Source: Saccharibacillus sp. JS10 (GTDB taxonomy: Bacteria > Bacillota > Bacilli > Paenibacillales > Paenibacillaceae). From it: a stretch of DNA of 64,000 bases. This document shows, one piece after another, positions 36,908 through 46,900 of this stretch. The stretch is taken from contig NZ_JANFNS010000001.1 of the NCBI RefSeq assembly GCF_024436065.1, positions 744,001 to 808,000 on the forward strand, given 5' to 3'. A program made the translations under genes and the position numbers. Each line of letters opens with the position of its first letter. Position 1 is the stretch's first letter. Below the pieces are notes generated by a model. The model was not told the origin of the DNA. It did no database searches and worked only from the letters and a program-made list of their open reading frames with translations.

Positions 36908-38477
36908 CTTCGTCCTCCGTTCGTTCGATCCGCATATTCTGGATTTCGTAGCGAGGCGTCACGCGTATCACCTTCCCGATTTCCGTCACGTTCAACGCCC
37001 GCCCTTGAAGTTCTTCTGCGATCGCTTCTTGAAGTCCTCCCGTTCCACGATTTTCGCCGCCTGAATCGCTCCAACCCGTATGCGAGATCGGACTACGTTG
37101 ATGCAGGATCAGCCAGCATTCATAGAATCCCCGGCTGCTCAGCAATTCCGCTTCTCCCTTCTCGCGCAGCCATTCGATAAAGGATTCCAACTCTACTTGT
37201 TCACGATTCTTTTCATCGAAAAAGTTCATCAGATGACGGATGATCATGGTGATTTCCGTTCGACGCTGCTTGGCAAAAGCCTGCTCCTCCGCTTCGTCCA
37301 TCTCCATAAAAGTCTGCTGTGCACCGAATTCTTCGCCACGTCCAGATACCTGCTGCTGAGCAAACACGGTGAGCGGCGACCATAGTTCTGCCTGCTCCAA
37401 TCCGATGAACGGCGCAATAACACCCTCCATACTGTCAGGCGGGAGCAGTTTACCGAAGATAAATGCGCCAACTTCATGCTCGAAGCTAAAAGCATTCATT
37501 CCGGTGTAATACATCGATTCTTTGGCTGCTCGAAGCGCCTGGTTGCCCAGTTCGTAACTCTGTTGAAGCAATCGGGTATGTTCGTGATGGACGCCTTCCA
37601 ACTCAACCGCGATCCGCACAATCAACTCGTACGCTTTCTGATGACGCGGCAGTTCGCGATCCGCATAAATGCGCTCTCTCGTTTCTCTGACAAACTCCAA
37701 CAGTTCTTTAAATTCTTCGCTTTCCCGGTTCAGGCGCAGATCGATATCTTCCAGCAAATTTTTGTACCGTTGAAACGTGTCTTCGGATACGATACTTCGC
37801 TTAATCTCGCTCTCAATGCGGGTTATGCGCTCGCGCAACGTATCTACATCGATATGCATCTCGTCGATCTGGCGCAGCGCACCTTGAAATTCGCCTTTCT
37901 CCAATTGTTTGCGCAGCAGAAGCTGATGGATCGAAAGCTGGAATTCCAGATAAAATTCTTTGGTCGCAAAAACAAGTTCCAAACCGTCTTCGTCCAGCGT
38001 GTAATACTGCGTAACCGTCTGAGAGTCGTGGCCGTCGGCTTTGAGAATAGAAGTGCGCGCCGTGCGCGTCTCTCCGGTACTCAGATCAAAAAAAGCAAAC
38101 TGATGCCCCAGTCCATCTGCCGGGCGGAATACGCGGATGATGAGATTCACGATGTCTTTGACATCCGTAGCTTCCAGACGATAAAGTCCTTGAGTCGCTT
38201 CGGTCAGAAACTGTTCATGTTCCCTGGCGCTGGTCTTACGACTGCGCAGCAGCTTTTTTTCGAAAAAAAATAAAAGCGTCAGCAAACCGAGCTCCATCAT
38301 GGCAATCGGCTTGCCATCGAGATCGGTTTTGCGCTGACGTCCCAGCTCAAACAACGGGTCGAACAAGGCGAGCTTGTCCATCCGCATTGGAAAATCGGCC
38401 AGCACTGCGTTAACATCGACGTCCGCCGCGATCCGTTCCCGCTGCGAGGTCGATTCCGGTTCTATATTTCGTTCCAT
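36897..38477 (-). CDS. jetA: Wadjet JetA, MukF-like kleisin
   Basis: 526 residues. N-terminal winged-helix region (~20-110, LALFDPLFELGRQRKTDLDG and LLTLLFFFEKKLL), a long helical middle with coiled coil (~180-300), and a C-terminal acidic tail (~480-526). This matches the JetA kleisin that ties the two JetC heads and recruits JetB. The function is inferred from the operon and length. ATG at 38477 after GGAAGG; overlaps jetD by 16 bp and jetB by 11 bp. Confidence 0.87.
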   Translation of the reverse strand: MERNIEPESTSQRERIAADVDVNAVLADFPMRMDKLALFDPLFELGRQRKTDLDGKPIAMMELGLLTLLFFFEKKLLRSRKTSAREHEQFLTEATQGLYRLEATDVKDIVNLIIRVFRPADGLGHQFAFFDLSTGETRTARTSILKADGHDSQTVTQYYTLDEDGLELVFATKEFYLEFQLSIHQLLLRKQLEKGEFQGALRQIDEMHIDVDTLRERITRIESEIKRSIVSEDTFQRYKNLLEDIDLRLNRESEEFKELLEFVRETRERIYADRELPRHQKAYELIVRIAVELEGVHHEHTRLLQQSYELGNQALRAAKESMYYTGMNAFSFEHEVGAFIFGKLLPPDSMEGVIAPFIGLEQAELWSPLTVFAQQQVSGRGEEFGAQQTFMEMDEAEEQAFAKQRRTEITMIIRHLMNFFDEKNREQVELESFIEWLREKGEAELLSSRGFYECWLILHQRSPISHTGWSDSGGENRGTGGLQEAIAEELQGRALNVTEIGKVIRVTPRYEIQNMRIERTEDEDAV

Positions 38478-39529
38478 ACCGACATCCTTCCTATGCGATG
38501 CAGTTCTTCCGAGGATAGCACTTCCTGCGGGATATAACAGCCTTGATTCAGCAGATCATTCAGCTTTCGGGCGGCTTGCTCAGGCAGATGCTGCAAAAAA
38601 ATGCTTAATGCAATCGGGTTCTGGCGTTGGTTAGTTTTGCCGGATACCGCTTCGTGTTCTAATGCCGCTATGTAAAAAGGAACCGCAGGCCTAATATTGT
38701 TATATCGCTCGTTCAAGCTATGCCAGATCCGAATCCCTTCCCAATCGAGATCGCCAAAATAATAAAAAGTGTGGGAGGAATTCGGCAGCGGGACCTGTTT
38801 ATCGAACATCTGCAAATTGCCGATGATCTTGCTGCCGGAGCCGTAGATTAGAGTGGAAAAAGGTAGCCGCTCTATGCCGCTTAGCAGCGCATGGAAGGTT
38901 GCTTTATTTTCTACGATGAGATGCCTTGCGGTGGGTGAACGATCTTCGCAAGCGAACGGATCGCTAAAAAGACTCGGGTGGATCGCCAGCATTAGCGGGT
39001 CACTTGCCGAGATGATTCGCATAGATGCCCATAGTCCAAGTTTCTCCAGCAGTTCCCGCCCGCCTTGTTCGTCGATCCACTTCTCGTCTCCGGTCAACAC
39101 GAAGCTGCGCTCGGGAGCGGTGATCTCCGTTTCCGGCAGACCTTGTTCGCTGAGATAGCGGTCGATCTGGCGGATTCGGGGCAGGTCGGTCTCCCATTCC
39201 GCTGGGGTTCGTTTATAGTAAACATCCAGTTTAATCGCCGAATGTAAGGTATGCGCGGCAGCCTGGATGACCGCTACCTGATCGCGCCGAAGCTTCTGCC
39301 GGTCGATTCGATAGCGGTAAGCAAGCGACGGCGTGCGTCCATTGCGTCCGTGCGATTGGACCGGGACTAAAAGGCCGATTTGTTCCAGTTGGAGCAAAGC
39401 TTCGGCGAAAGAGGCATAGTCGATAGGTTGGCCTGCGATAGCAGACTGCAATTCGGTTAGGTCGATGTTGGATTTGCGGTGGGTGTCGATGGTGGTGAGT
39501 AGGTATGTAATGGTGTCGGGTTGTAACAT
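38462..39529 (-). CDS. jetD: Wadjet JetD, TOPRIM-type nuclease
   Basis: 355 residues. N-terminal winged-helix part (~1-110) and a C-terminal TOPRIM-like domain (~200-350) of the DUF2220/topoisomerase VI A type: conserved Glu in HLIVENKATFHAL, DxD motif in YYFGDLDWEG, and the late IPQEVL segment typical of JetD. It cleaves plasmid DNA after loop extrusion by JetABC. Here it is the first gene of the operon, whereas in the best known type I operons jetD is last. CAGGAGGT ribosome binding site. Divergent from a small basic protein gene. Confidence 0.93.
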   Translation of the reverse strand: MLQPDTITYLLTTIDTHRKSNIDLTELQSAIAGQPIDYASFAEALLQLEQIGLLVPVQSHGRNGRTPSLAYRYRIDRQKLRRDQVAVIQAAAHTLHSAIKLDVYYKRTPAEWETDLPRIRQIDRYLSEQGLPETEITAPERSFVLTGDEKWIDEQGGRELLEKLGLWASMRIISASDPLMLAIHPSLFSDPFACEDRSPTARHLIVENKATFHALLSGIERLPFSTLIYGSGSKIIGNLQMFDKQVPLPNSSHTFYYFGDLDWEGIRIWHSLNERYNNIRPAVPFYIAALEHEAVSGKTNQRQNPIALSIFLQHLPEQAARKLNDLLNQGCYIPQEVLSSEELHRIGRMSVWNEI

Positions 39530-39558
39530 GGGACCTCCTGGGAAGGGTGGAGCTTATG

Positions 39559-39610
39559 TTGATGATATCTGGCTATAGGTATTATATAATAGATCAAACA
39601 TTAGGGAATA
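39559..39610. promoter_or_regulatory. divergent promoter region of jetD and small basic protein
   Basis: A palindromic ATTATATAAT (39581-39590) provides a TATAAT -10 on both strands. On the plus strand TTGATG (39559-39564) lies 20 bp upstream of one TATAAT reading and 15 bp upstream of an overlapping TATTAT; spacing is not ideal in either case. No clean -35 for jetD was found. Confidence 0.45.
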
Positions 39611-39627
39611 CCAGGAGGGAATGAAGC

Positions 39628-39828
39628 ATGATACGAAGATCAAAAAATCGTAATCTCATAAAGTTGGACAGCTGGTGTTCTCAAAAAAAGAGGATGCTTC
39701 GTGTGCATGTACGCTTGGGAAAAGTGAAATTCTCGCAGCCGGTTCGGCATAAATCCAAGCTGCTTTATCAAAAGCCGACAGAGTATAAAACGCCTGGTTT
39801 TTTGAAGGGTTTATTGGAAGCCAAGTAA
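39628..39828 (+). CDS. small basic hypothetical protein
   Basis: 66 residues, strongly basic (MIRRSKNRNLIKLDSW, QKKRMLRVHVRLGKVKF), which suggests nucleic-acid or nucleoid contact. Ribosome binding site CAGGAGGG is well placed, a promoter-like palindrome lies upstream and a terminator downstream, so it seems a real monocistronic gene. It lies in the defence island between Wadjet and the TIR operon, divergent from jetD. No family recognised; could be a regulator of the divergent promoter (speculative). Confidence 0.6.
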   Translation: MIRRSKNRNLIKLDSWCSQKKRMLRVHVRLGKVKFSQPVRHKSKLLYQKPTEYKTPGFLKGLLEAK

Positions 39829-39857
39829 TGTGTATGTAATCGACTATTTTTATGTAT

Positions 39858-39901
39858 AAACGCGTCTAAGTGCCCGATCTGGCTGCTGGACGCGTTTTTT
39901 G
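39858..39901. terminator. terminator between small basic gene and TIR gene
   Basis: AAACGCGTC ... GACGCGTTTTTT inverted repeat; convergent genes on both sides. Confidence 0.8.
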
Positions 39902-39911
39902 ATTCGGAATT

Positions 39912-40772
39912 TTAATCACCTAAAACTTCTTCCAATTGGTTAGCAATTTCTACAATTGTCATATCAGTTGTGTTCGCTGCTTTTTTGCCAGCCAATAGCG
40001 GGCTTTGTTTCATCACTTCGTCTTTCGAGATTTTATGCCAGATTGGGAGAATCACCTTTGAACCTTCCATTTCACGGCTCACCAACCCATCCAATTCAAA
40101 CTGAGTCCAATTCTTTTTGAAAAACCATGGGGAAAGTACTACAATACCGTATTTCGCATTTGCTAATCCTCGATCGATCATCTGTCGTAAACTGTCTCCA
40201 AGCTTTATGGTATGCGCATCATACCAGACTTCGAATCCTCGTTTTTTTAATTCATAAACTAAAGGCTTTACAAATTCTTCTTTGTCTTCACTGGCGTGCG
40301 AAATAAAGAAATCGTACTGTTTCTCTATAAATGAATCTGTATCACTTTGCGTCAATGTGACATTTCGCTCTTCTTTCATAGATTGGATCTCTTCATGTAA
40401 TCTTTCACGAAGCTGATCACTCTCCTGGTCTCTACGCTGCTGTAGTCGGTCGAGCTTTTTTTCTTCACGTTCTTTTTCTTTATTCATATCATTCTGGTAT
40501 TTATACAAAGACGTCATTTTTACCGAAAGTCTCTTTTGCAGATCAGCTACACTTGCGCTTGCTTTAGCTGCTTTCTCTTCTTGCTTGGCAATCTGTGACT
40601 GTTTATTTTTTAAGGAACTCTCGCTAATATTTTTACCGATTGATTTGCGGATGCTCACAATTTTGGATTGAGCATCCGCTTCTTTCTTTTTGTGCTCGCC
40701 TATCTTCTTGTTTAAATCTGTGATGTTGTTCTGAATGCGGTTGATGTTTAAACTGATTGTGCGAAGCGACAT
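39912..40772 (-). CDS. coiled-coil TIR-domain protein
   Basis: 286 residues. Residues ~1-145 form a long coiled coil (EKEREEKKLDRLQQRRD); ~150-280 is a TIR domain: start KQYDFFISHASEDKEEFV, DD-like WYDAHTIKLGDSLRQMID, and FKKNWTQFELDGLV containing the Glu expected for NADase activity. Many bacterial TIR proteins cleave NAD to kill infected cells (family knowledge), so a toxic defence effector is likely; the coiled coil could sense or oligomerise. AAAGGAG precedes the ATG. Located 27 bp after a 43-residue peptide gene in the same direction, forming a two-gene operon inside the defence island. Confidence 0.9.
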   Translation of the reverse strand: MSLRTISLNINRIQNNITDLNKKIGEHKKKEADAQSKIVSIRKSIGKNISESSLKNKQSQIAKQEEKAAKASASVADLQKRLSVKMTSLYKYQNDMNKEKEREEKKLDRLQQRRDQESDQLRERLHEEIQSMKEERNVTLTQSDTDSFIEKQYDFFISHASEDKEEFVKPLVYELKKRGFEVWYDAHTIKLGDSLRQMIDRGLANAKYGIVVLSPWFFKKNWTQFELDGLVSREMEGSKVILPIWHKISKDEVMKQSPLLAGKKAANTTDMTIVEIANQLEEVLGD

Positions 40773-40799
40773 TGTTAGTTCTCCTTTTGAACAGTCAGA

Positions 40800-40931
40800 T
40801 TACTTGGATTGAGATAAAACAGATCCAGCTAAAGATTTTGCTTTTTTGCTGGAAGACTTGCTTTGCAGGACTTTGGAAGCCAGTTTCGACATTTTCGGGG
40901 AAGAAACTTTGCTGCTACTTTTTTTCGCCAT
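40800..40931 (-). CDS. 43-residue Lys/Ser/Ala-rich peptide upstream of TIR gene
   Basis: A small gene on the minus strand not long enough to be obvious in an ORF list: begins MAKKSSSKVSSPKMSKLAS and ends LAGSVLSQSK. It has a very strong ribosome binding site (GGGAGGTG) and is followed 27 bp later by the TIR gene. Pattern K/S/A-rich with an LAS.VL and LAGS(V/A)LSQ motif; I recall similar tiny proteins next to TIR and other defence genes but cannot name a family. A partner, sensor or antitoxin of the TIR protein is the obvious idea; unproven. Confidence 0.75.
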   Translation of the reverse strand: MAKKSSSKVSSPKMSKLASKVLQSKSSSKKAKSLAGSVLSQSK

Positions 40932-41032
40932 CTTTTTCACCTCCCAAGTAAGTTATAACCATATATAGACGAAAAGAAACGTATGTTCCCTTTAATTTTT
41001 CTATATATAGTTTTATTGTCGAATTCCAAAAA

Positions 41033-41071
41033 TAAAAGCGGAAAAGAGAAGTTTCCTCTTTCCGCTTTTTG
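41033..41071 (-). terminator. terminator of hsdRMS operon
   Basis: Minus strand AAAAAGCGGAAA ... TTTCCGCTTTT hairpin with a T-rich end, about 15 bp after the hsdS stop. Confidence 0.85.
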
Positions 41072-41084
41072 TATCCATACTTAT

Positions 41085-42491
41085 TTAGTTAAGCTGATTG
41101 TTCAAGTTTTCTTTTAAAAGTTCGATTGCCGATTCTTCGGTAGGATCGTTAGTGCCTAACTCTCCACGGAAAGCTTTTTGGAGGATAGATTGTCTGAGGT
41201 TATCGATTTCTTCACCTATTTGTTGAAGTAGTTCACTTTCTTGCTGCATAGACTCAAAGCTATTTCTAAGCAAGTTTACAATCACAAGTTGTTCTGAAAT
41301 AGGAGGTAAGTAAATTTTCATCTTTTTAAAGGAGTCCAAGCTGATTTTCTGTTGAGCTACACCTTTACTTTTCTCTCTTATTTGTTTTTGAAAGAAAGGC
41401 GACCGAATGGCGTATAAGACAAATTCATTAATGATTACTTCTTCATCAACTTTCAATTTAATGCAATCTGATGTAATAATTGCTTTAGGTAAGCCTACTG
41501 GGTATATGTCAGCATCTCCAGGAGGATCACCCATTTTAGTTATCAATATATCGTTAGATTCTATAATATGAGGAAGCAAAGTTTCCGCTTTTTCTATCGA
41601 CACAAACTTTTGATCGAGATCATATTTAAAACTCCGAATATTTCTAACAAATACAAGGGGAACGCCTGAGGAACTATAATCTGTAACTTTCAAGTTACTT
41701 CCAAATGGACCGATCGCCACAGAATACTTTTCCTTTTTTGCTATTGATTCAATATCAACCATTTTCCATGGTAGCGAAGCAGTATTGTTTGGTTTTCGTT
41801 GAAAATCAGATTCTACATTGGCATGTTTTTGATGCCAATCTCGTGTCAGTTCCCCCCGAAAAGCCTTATCCAAAATAGCCGCCTGCCGAAGTTCGAAAGA
41901 TTCTTTAGCTTCCTCGATCAGTTGCTTGGCTTCGTCAATTTTGGCAAAGAGAGATTCGATTTTATTGGCGATTCTTTTTTGTTCAGTGAGCGGCGGCAAT
42001 GGAATCGGTATCTCTGACATTTTTTTTTGAGTAAGTTTTAACCTAGTTGATCCACTAACATATCCATTAAAATTGAATTGATTTAAATAATGAAGCATAT
42101 ATATATTACCTAAACTACCATAGTTAGACTTCAAAATATGTGCATGATTGTTAACCCAAGATTTTCCCTGAATCAAATAAGCTTTCGATTTTAAAGGATC
42201 AAAAAAGGGTGCCCCATCTTCTCCTAACAACACCAGTTCTTCGTCAGTAAGATAATCATCAATCCAGCCCACTTGACCTGTTGCCCCATAGTAAGGAACT
42301 ATTCCTATTCTTGAAGCTCTTTCAGATGAATTGATAGGCTTTCTATACTTATCTAAGCATAAACTATAACCAGGCGATAACTTCACCCAAACCCAATTCC
42401 CCGGCACCTCATAGGGCTGCTCCTCCACAGGAACCAATGCCTCTTCCAATAGTTCCTCCAAACTCTTCCCTTTCTTCTTCACTTTATTCAT
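41085..42491 (-). CDS. hsdS: type I restriction-modification specificity subunit HsdS
   Basis: 468 residues with the standard two target-recognition domains. TRD1 (~20-185) ends at the first conserved region LPPLTEQKRIANKIE and QAAILDKAFRGELT; TRD2 (~235-405) ends at the second copy LPPISEQLVIVNLL and QSILQKAFRGELG. The repeated conserved halves confirm HsdS; the TRDs (roughly 41300-41750 and 42000-42400) are more AT-rich than the flanks, as expected from exchange. The recognition sequence cannot be read from protein. Overlaps hsdM by 4 bp (ATGA). Confidence 0.94.
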   Translation of the reverse strand: MNKVKKKGKSLEELLEEALVPVEEQPYEVPGNWVWVKLSPGYSLCLDKYRKPINSSERASRIGIVPYYGATGQVGWIDDYLTDEELVLLGEDGAPFFDPLKSKAYLIQGKSWVNNHAHILKSNYGSLGNIYMLHYLNQFNFNGYVSGSTRLKLTQKKMSEIPIPLPPLTEQKRIANKIESLFAKIDEAKQLIEEAKESFELRQAAILDKAFRGELTRDWHQKHANVESDFQRKPNNTASLPWKMVDIESIAKKEKYSVAIGPFGSNLKVTDYSSSGVPLVFVRNIRSFKYDLDQKFVSIEKAETLLPHIIESNDILITKMGDPPGDADIYPVGLPKAIITSDCIKLKVDEEVIINEFVLYAIRSPFFQKQIREKSKGVAQQKISLDSFKKMKIYLPPISEQLVIVNLLRNSFESMQQESELLQQIGEEIDNLRQSILQKAFRGELGTNDPTEESAIELLKENLNNQLN

Positions 42492-43993
42492 TTCAAATAT
42501 CCCTCGCCGCTCTCCGCTACTCTCAGCAGCTCGGGTTCTTGTTCAGTCGTCTCATAAACAAGCCCTTCTTCCACTTCCACAACACCTTCCGCCGCTTTCA
42601 ACTCGCCAATCACTTCATTCAGCAGCAGAATCGCTTGTTCCAGCTTACCGACCGCTTCTTCCGCCGACTCGATCGGGTCCGGTAGATTATCGTAGATCGA
42701 CAACGATTCATCCGCGATCAAACCGATATCCAGACTGTCGTTTTTCTTCAATATCTCTTCACGCGTAAACACATTCCATCGCTCATCTTGCACGGCTTGC
42801 CGATCTTCCGCCTCATATGCCGCAATGAACCCATCAAAATAAGCCTCGGTAAAAGGAGTCCTTTTGCCGAACGAAGGCATATTGGTTCGCATATCGTAGA
42901 CCCAGACTTCTTTCGTACTTCCGATATCACTCTTCTCTCGCGTAAAGAACAACACATTCGTTTTTACACCCTGCGCATAAAAAATGCCGGTAGGCAAACG
43001 CAAAATCGTATGCAGATTGCACTTGTCCATCAGGTCACGCCGAATCTGTGCGCCTACTCCACCTTCGAACAAAACGTTATCCGGCAGCACAACAGCGGCT
43101 CGCGCTTTACCGTTTGCTTTCAAACCACGGTAGATATGTTGCAGGAAGTTAAGCTGCTTATTAGATGTCGTAAAAGTGAAATCAGTACGCGTAATTCGCT
43201 CGCCGCCTTTTTTTGTGCCGAACGGTGGATTCGTGATAATGACATCGTAATCGCGCATATGTTCACCCAAAGTGGATAGCGTATCGCCAAGTAGCAACTC
43301 GCCGTGAATATCATGCAGCAGCGAATTCATGATCGCCAGTCGATGGGTATCTTTTACCAGTTCCACTCCGGAAAAGGCTTGGTACTTTTGGAATTTCACA
43401 TCCACCTCAGGCAGATCCGTATACTCGTCCGTTTGGCTTTTGACATATTGATCCGCCGCAATCATGAAGCCGAACGTTCCGGCTGCCGGATCATGGACGC
43501 GCTCGCCCGCCTGCGGCTTGATTAATTTGACAATGATATCAATCAGGACACGAGGCGTGAAGTATTGCCCCGCTCCCGATTTCAATTCACTCGCATTTTT
43601 CTCAAGCAAACCTTCATACAGATCGCCCAACCCTTCCTGCTTGGCACTGTACCAATCCAGCGCATCGATCGACTTTACGATCTTCTCCAGATTTTTCGGC
43701 TCGCTGATATAAGTGGTCGCATCCGTATAAATTTCTTTGAGCAATTCGTTCTCTGCTTGGCCTAATTCGAGCAGAAGCAATTTATAAAAGTTCTTCAACT
43801 CGATACCGTCCTTGGCAACAAGCTGTTCCCAACGGTATTTTTCCGGCACAATATAATCCGAACCTGTTTCTTTCATCATTTTCAAAAACAGCAGGTAAGT
43901 CAATTCCGTTACATACTGATGATACGTGATGCCGTCGTCCCGAAGAACATGGCAAAGATTCCAAAGTTTTTGTACGATTTCGCGGTTATTCAT
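42488..43993 (-). CDS. hsdM: type I restriction-modification methyltransferase HsdM
   Basis: 501 residues, typical. N-terminal helical domain, then N6-adenine methyltransferase motifs: SAM-binding DPAAGTFGFMIAA, catalytic NPPFG (DPPY-type) in DVIITNPPFGTKKGG and QYFTPRVLIDII. It modifies adenine at the site defined by HsdS and protects host DNA. Directly adjacent to the hsdR stop (43993/43994) and 4-bp overlap with hsdS, so one operon. Confidence 0.95.
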   Translation of the reverse strand: MNNREIVQKLWNLCHVLRDDGITYHQYVTELTYLLFLKMMKETGSDYIVPEKYRWEQLVAKDGIELKNFYKLLLLELGQAENELLKEIYTDATTYISEPKNLEKIVKSIDALDWYSAKQEGLGDLYEGLLEKNASELKSGAGQYFTPRVLIDIIVKLIKPQAGERVHDPAAGTFGFMIAADQYVKSQTDEYTDLPEVDVKFQKYQAFSGVELVKDTHRLAIMNSLLHDIHGELLLGDTLSTLGEHMRDYDVIITNPPFGTKKGGERITRTDFTFTTSNKQLNFLQHIYRGLKANGKARAAVVLPDNVLFEGGVGAQIRRDLMDKCNLHTILRLPTGIFYAQGVKTNVLFFTREKSDIGSTKEVWVYDMRTNMPSFGKRTPFTEAYFDGFIAAYEAEDRQAVQDERWNVFTREEILKKNDSLDIGLIADESLSIYDNLPDPIESAEEAVGKLEQAILLLNEVIGELKAAEGVVEVEEGLVYETTEQEPELLRVAESGEGYLK

Positions 43994-46900
43994 TTAAGCT
44001 TGCTCCTTCTTCGTATAGCTGTATAGATTCTTGTTGATTGCTTTGACGATCTCCGGCAATTGTCCGCTGAAGATCTTGTCCAACTGTTTGGCGCCGCCAT
44101 GACTCGTAAACGGTTCATATTGGAATGCCTGCTCGATATTCGGTCCGAGTACCGGCTCAAATAGGAGCTGTTTTTCAATCCGTTCCAACCATTTTTTCTG
44201 CATAGGCGGCCATACTTTCATGGCATACACTTTCTGCATCGCGCGCTGAACTCGCTCCTGTTGACTGACCAGCGGATCGCCCAATGCCTGCTGACGAATA
44301 AACGCAATGATATCGGCTGCGATATCTTCGTTTTTCGTTTCTCTCCAGGCTGTTTGCAGACTTTTCTCCTTATAGCCTGCTTGATCCAATTCCAGACGTA
44401 ACTTGCGCAATTCTTCCCGTGTCAAGTCGGAAGGTCGTTCGCAAATCAGCATAAGAGCCGGAATTTTATTCAGATTATCACGGATAAACGTACTGAAACC
44501 GTTCAGATAGTCTTCCGGTTTCTCGGCATTGCCATACCCCCGAGTAACTTCCAACATTTCATCCGGTGCGTGGGAGATCATTAGCTTGTTCTCTCCGTCT
44601 TTGTTCTCATCCAAGTACTTGAACAAGGAAGCGTAAGGTTTCAGCTCGCGGGCCAGATCTTGAGGAGCAATGCTGTCTACCCATTCCGCAAACTCCTTGA
44701 CACTCCGTCCATCCGATAGTGCTTCGAAGTTCTGTTCGCGAGTCAACGTAAAGTGCCGCTTTTTCCGTTGCAGCTTGGCCAGAATCTGTTCTTTATGTTT
44801 GTTCAAATGCTCATCGGTTGTCAGGCGTTCCAGCTCGTCTACTAACTGCGTGACCGTTGTCGATGGGTTAGCGGCTACCGGTTTCATATCCGTGTAATCT
44901 TTCAATGCTTCGTAAATGCCGACCGCGTCGAAGATATTGAAATGATCTTTACCGATCCGATCGCACTGCCGGGTCGCCCGACCGAGCATCTGTTCGAATA
45001 GTATACGCGATTTCACCCGGCGCAGGAAGACCAGATTCGTAATTTCCGGCACGTCGATCCCGGTGGTGAGCAGATCTACCGTAACGGCGATCACCGGCAA
45101 CCGCTCATTTTTAAAGCGTCTGATCGCATCCATCGGATCTTTGATGGAACCTGTAATTTTCATGATCGCATTGTCTTCGACACTACCGTACAACTCGTCG
45201 AATTTCTTTTTTAGCATATCGACGACTTTATCCGCATGATCGTCTGTAGCAGCAAAAATCAGAGTTTTACCATCGTCGTCGGGCGAGATATAGTTGACCA
45301 GTTCGTCGATCACAACTTGGTTGAAGCTGTCAGTGACCACCTTCGTATTGAATTTTGCCACTTCGATATTTACTTCATCTTCCATCATTTCGTGGGAAAG
45401 CGTTCGGGATACTGTATCGTAGACTTCGACTTCTTTTCCTTTTTCAAACTTAATGCCATTTTGCTTAAGCTTGGTCTCAAACTGGTAAGGCGGTTCGTGA
45501 TCGATCAAATACCCTTCAATGACTGCTTCTGTGTACGTATACGTATAAACAGCCCGTCCGAAGATTTCTGTCGTATGTAGCGCAGGCGTCGCCGTAAGAC
45601 CGATCTTGACGGCATCAAAATATTCGATGACTTGGCGATATTTGCTTACGTAATCGTTTTGATCCCGGATCTCCAGTTCCAAATCGCTCATTTCTTTGTC
45701 TAACGTATAGCCGCGATGCGCTTCGTCGACAATGATGCAGTCATACTGATCGACGGTAGGACGATCACCATCCGAACTTCCGAAAAATAGTCTTTTCATC
45801 ATGCCCTGTACAGTCGCGATTTGCACCTTTGTTTCGGAGTTCGGTTTCTTGTCCTTAAGAGACTTCAATTCATAAATTTCTGTAAAAGTATGTTGGCTCT
45901 CAAGCTTGCTGTCTTTGAACGCTGCTTCCGCCTGTTCACCCAGCGCTTCTCGGTCGACAAGGAATAAAATACGATTGAAACGCTTGGACTTGATCAATCG
46001 GTAGATCAATCCGATTGCCATACGCGTCTTGCCTGTTCCGGTGGCCATCGTGACCAGCACGTTGCGCTGATCCTCTGCAATTGCTTCTTCGACTCGCTGT
46101 ATAGCTGTCTGCTGATAAGGACGAAGACGCAGATAGTCGAAATTTTCATCTTTTAGCGCCTGCTCTGCCTGTTCGATGTTCTGTTCCAAACGCTGTGTCA
46201 ATCCATCTGGACTGATCCATCCTTGCAAAGCTTGCGGGTGATTGGTCGATTTGCGAGCATCAAGGAACCAAATTCCCGATTTCTGTTTCAGTTGCTTGAG
46301 GTACGGACGACCGTTAGTTGAAAAAAGAAACGGAACGAAGTAATCGCCCCACGGCTCCATAATTTGTTCGTCGCCCCGTTGAACAACCAGTCTTGCATAC
46401 TGCTTGGCCTGTTCGATATCCGACGGAATATCTTTGCTTACCTTTTTCGCTTCGACTAAGCCTATTAACTTCAACCCTACAAATAAAGCATAATCAGCAT
46501 TTCCTTTTTTCAAAGGCCACTCCGCAATCGCCAGATTTTCTCCTTTTTTCGGTCTGCTTCCATGCGCATAACGCAATCGTTCCGTATCCGCTTCCCAACC
46601 TGCGTCTCGAAGCTGCTCGTCGATAAGCACGCGGGTTTCCCGTTCAGTCAGTTGCAAATTGCTTCCGATCCGTTGACCTATACGTCTTCTGCGGTCTTTA
46701 TCCGTACTGCTCACTTCAACTTGCGCTGCACGAACAAGTTCCAGTTCACGCTCCATTTGCAGCAGTTTATCTTCGTAACTTTGCGTAATCTGCTCTAATT
46801 CAAATTCGGTAATTATCGAATCTCGCGCTGGCTCTATATACGCAGGAGCTTTGAAATGGTAGTCTCCGTAAACTTCCATAAACCACACTGCAATTCGAAA

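Noticed and set aside
37476-38273. 265-codon plus-strand frame within jetA
   Set aside because: Shadow of jetA in another frame, codon use unlike neighbours.
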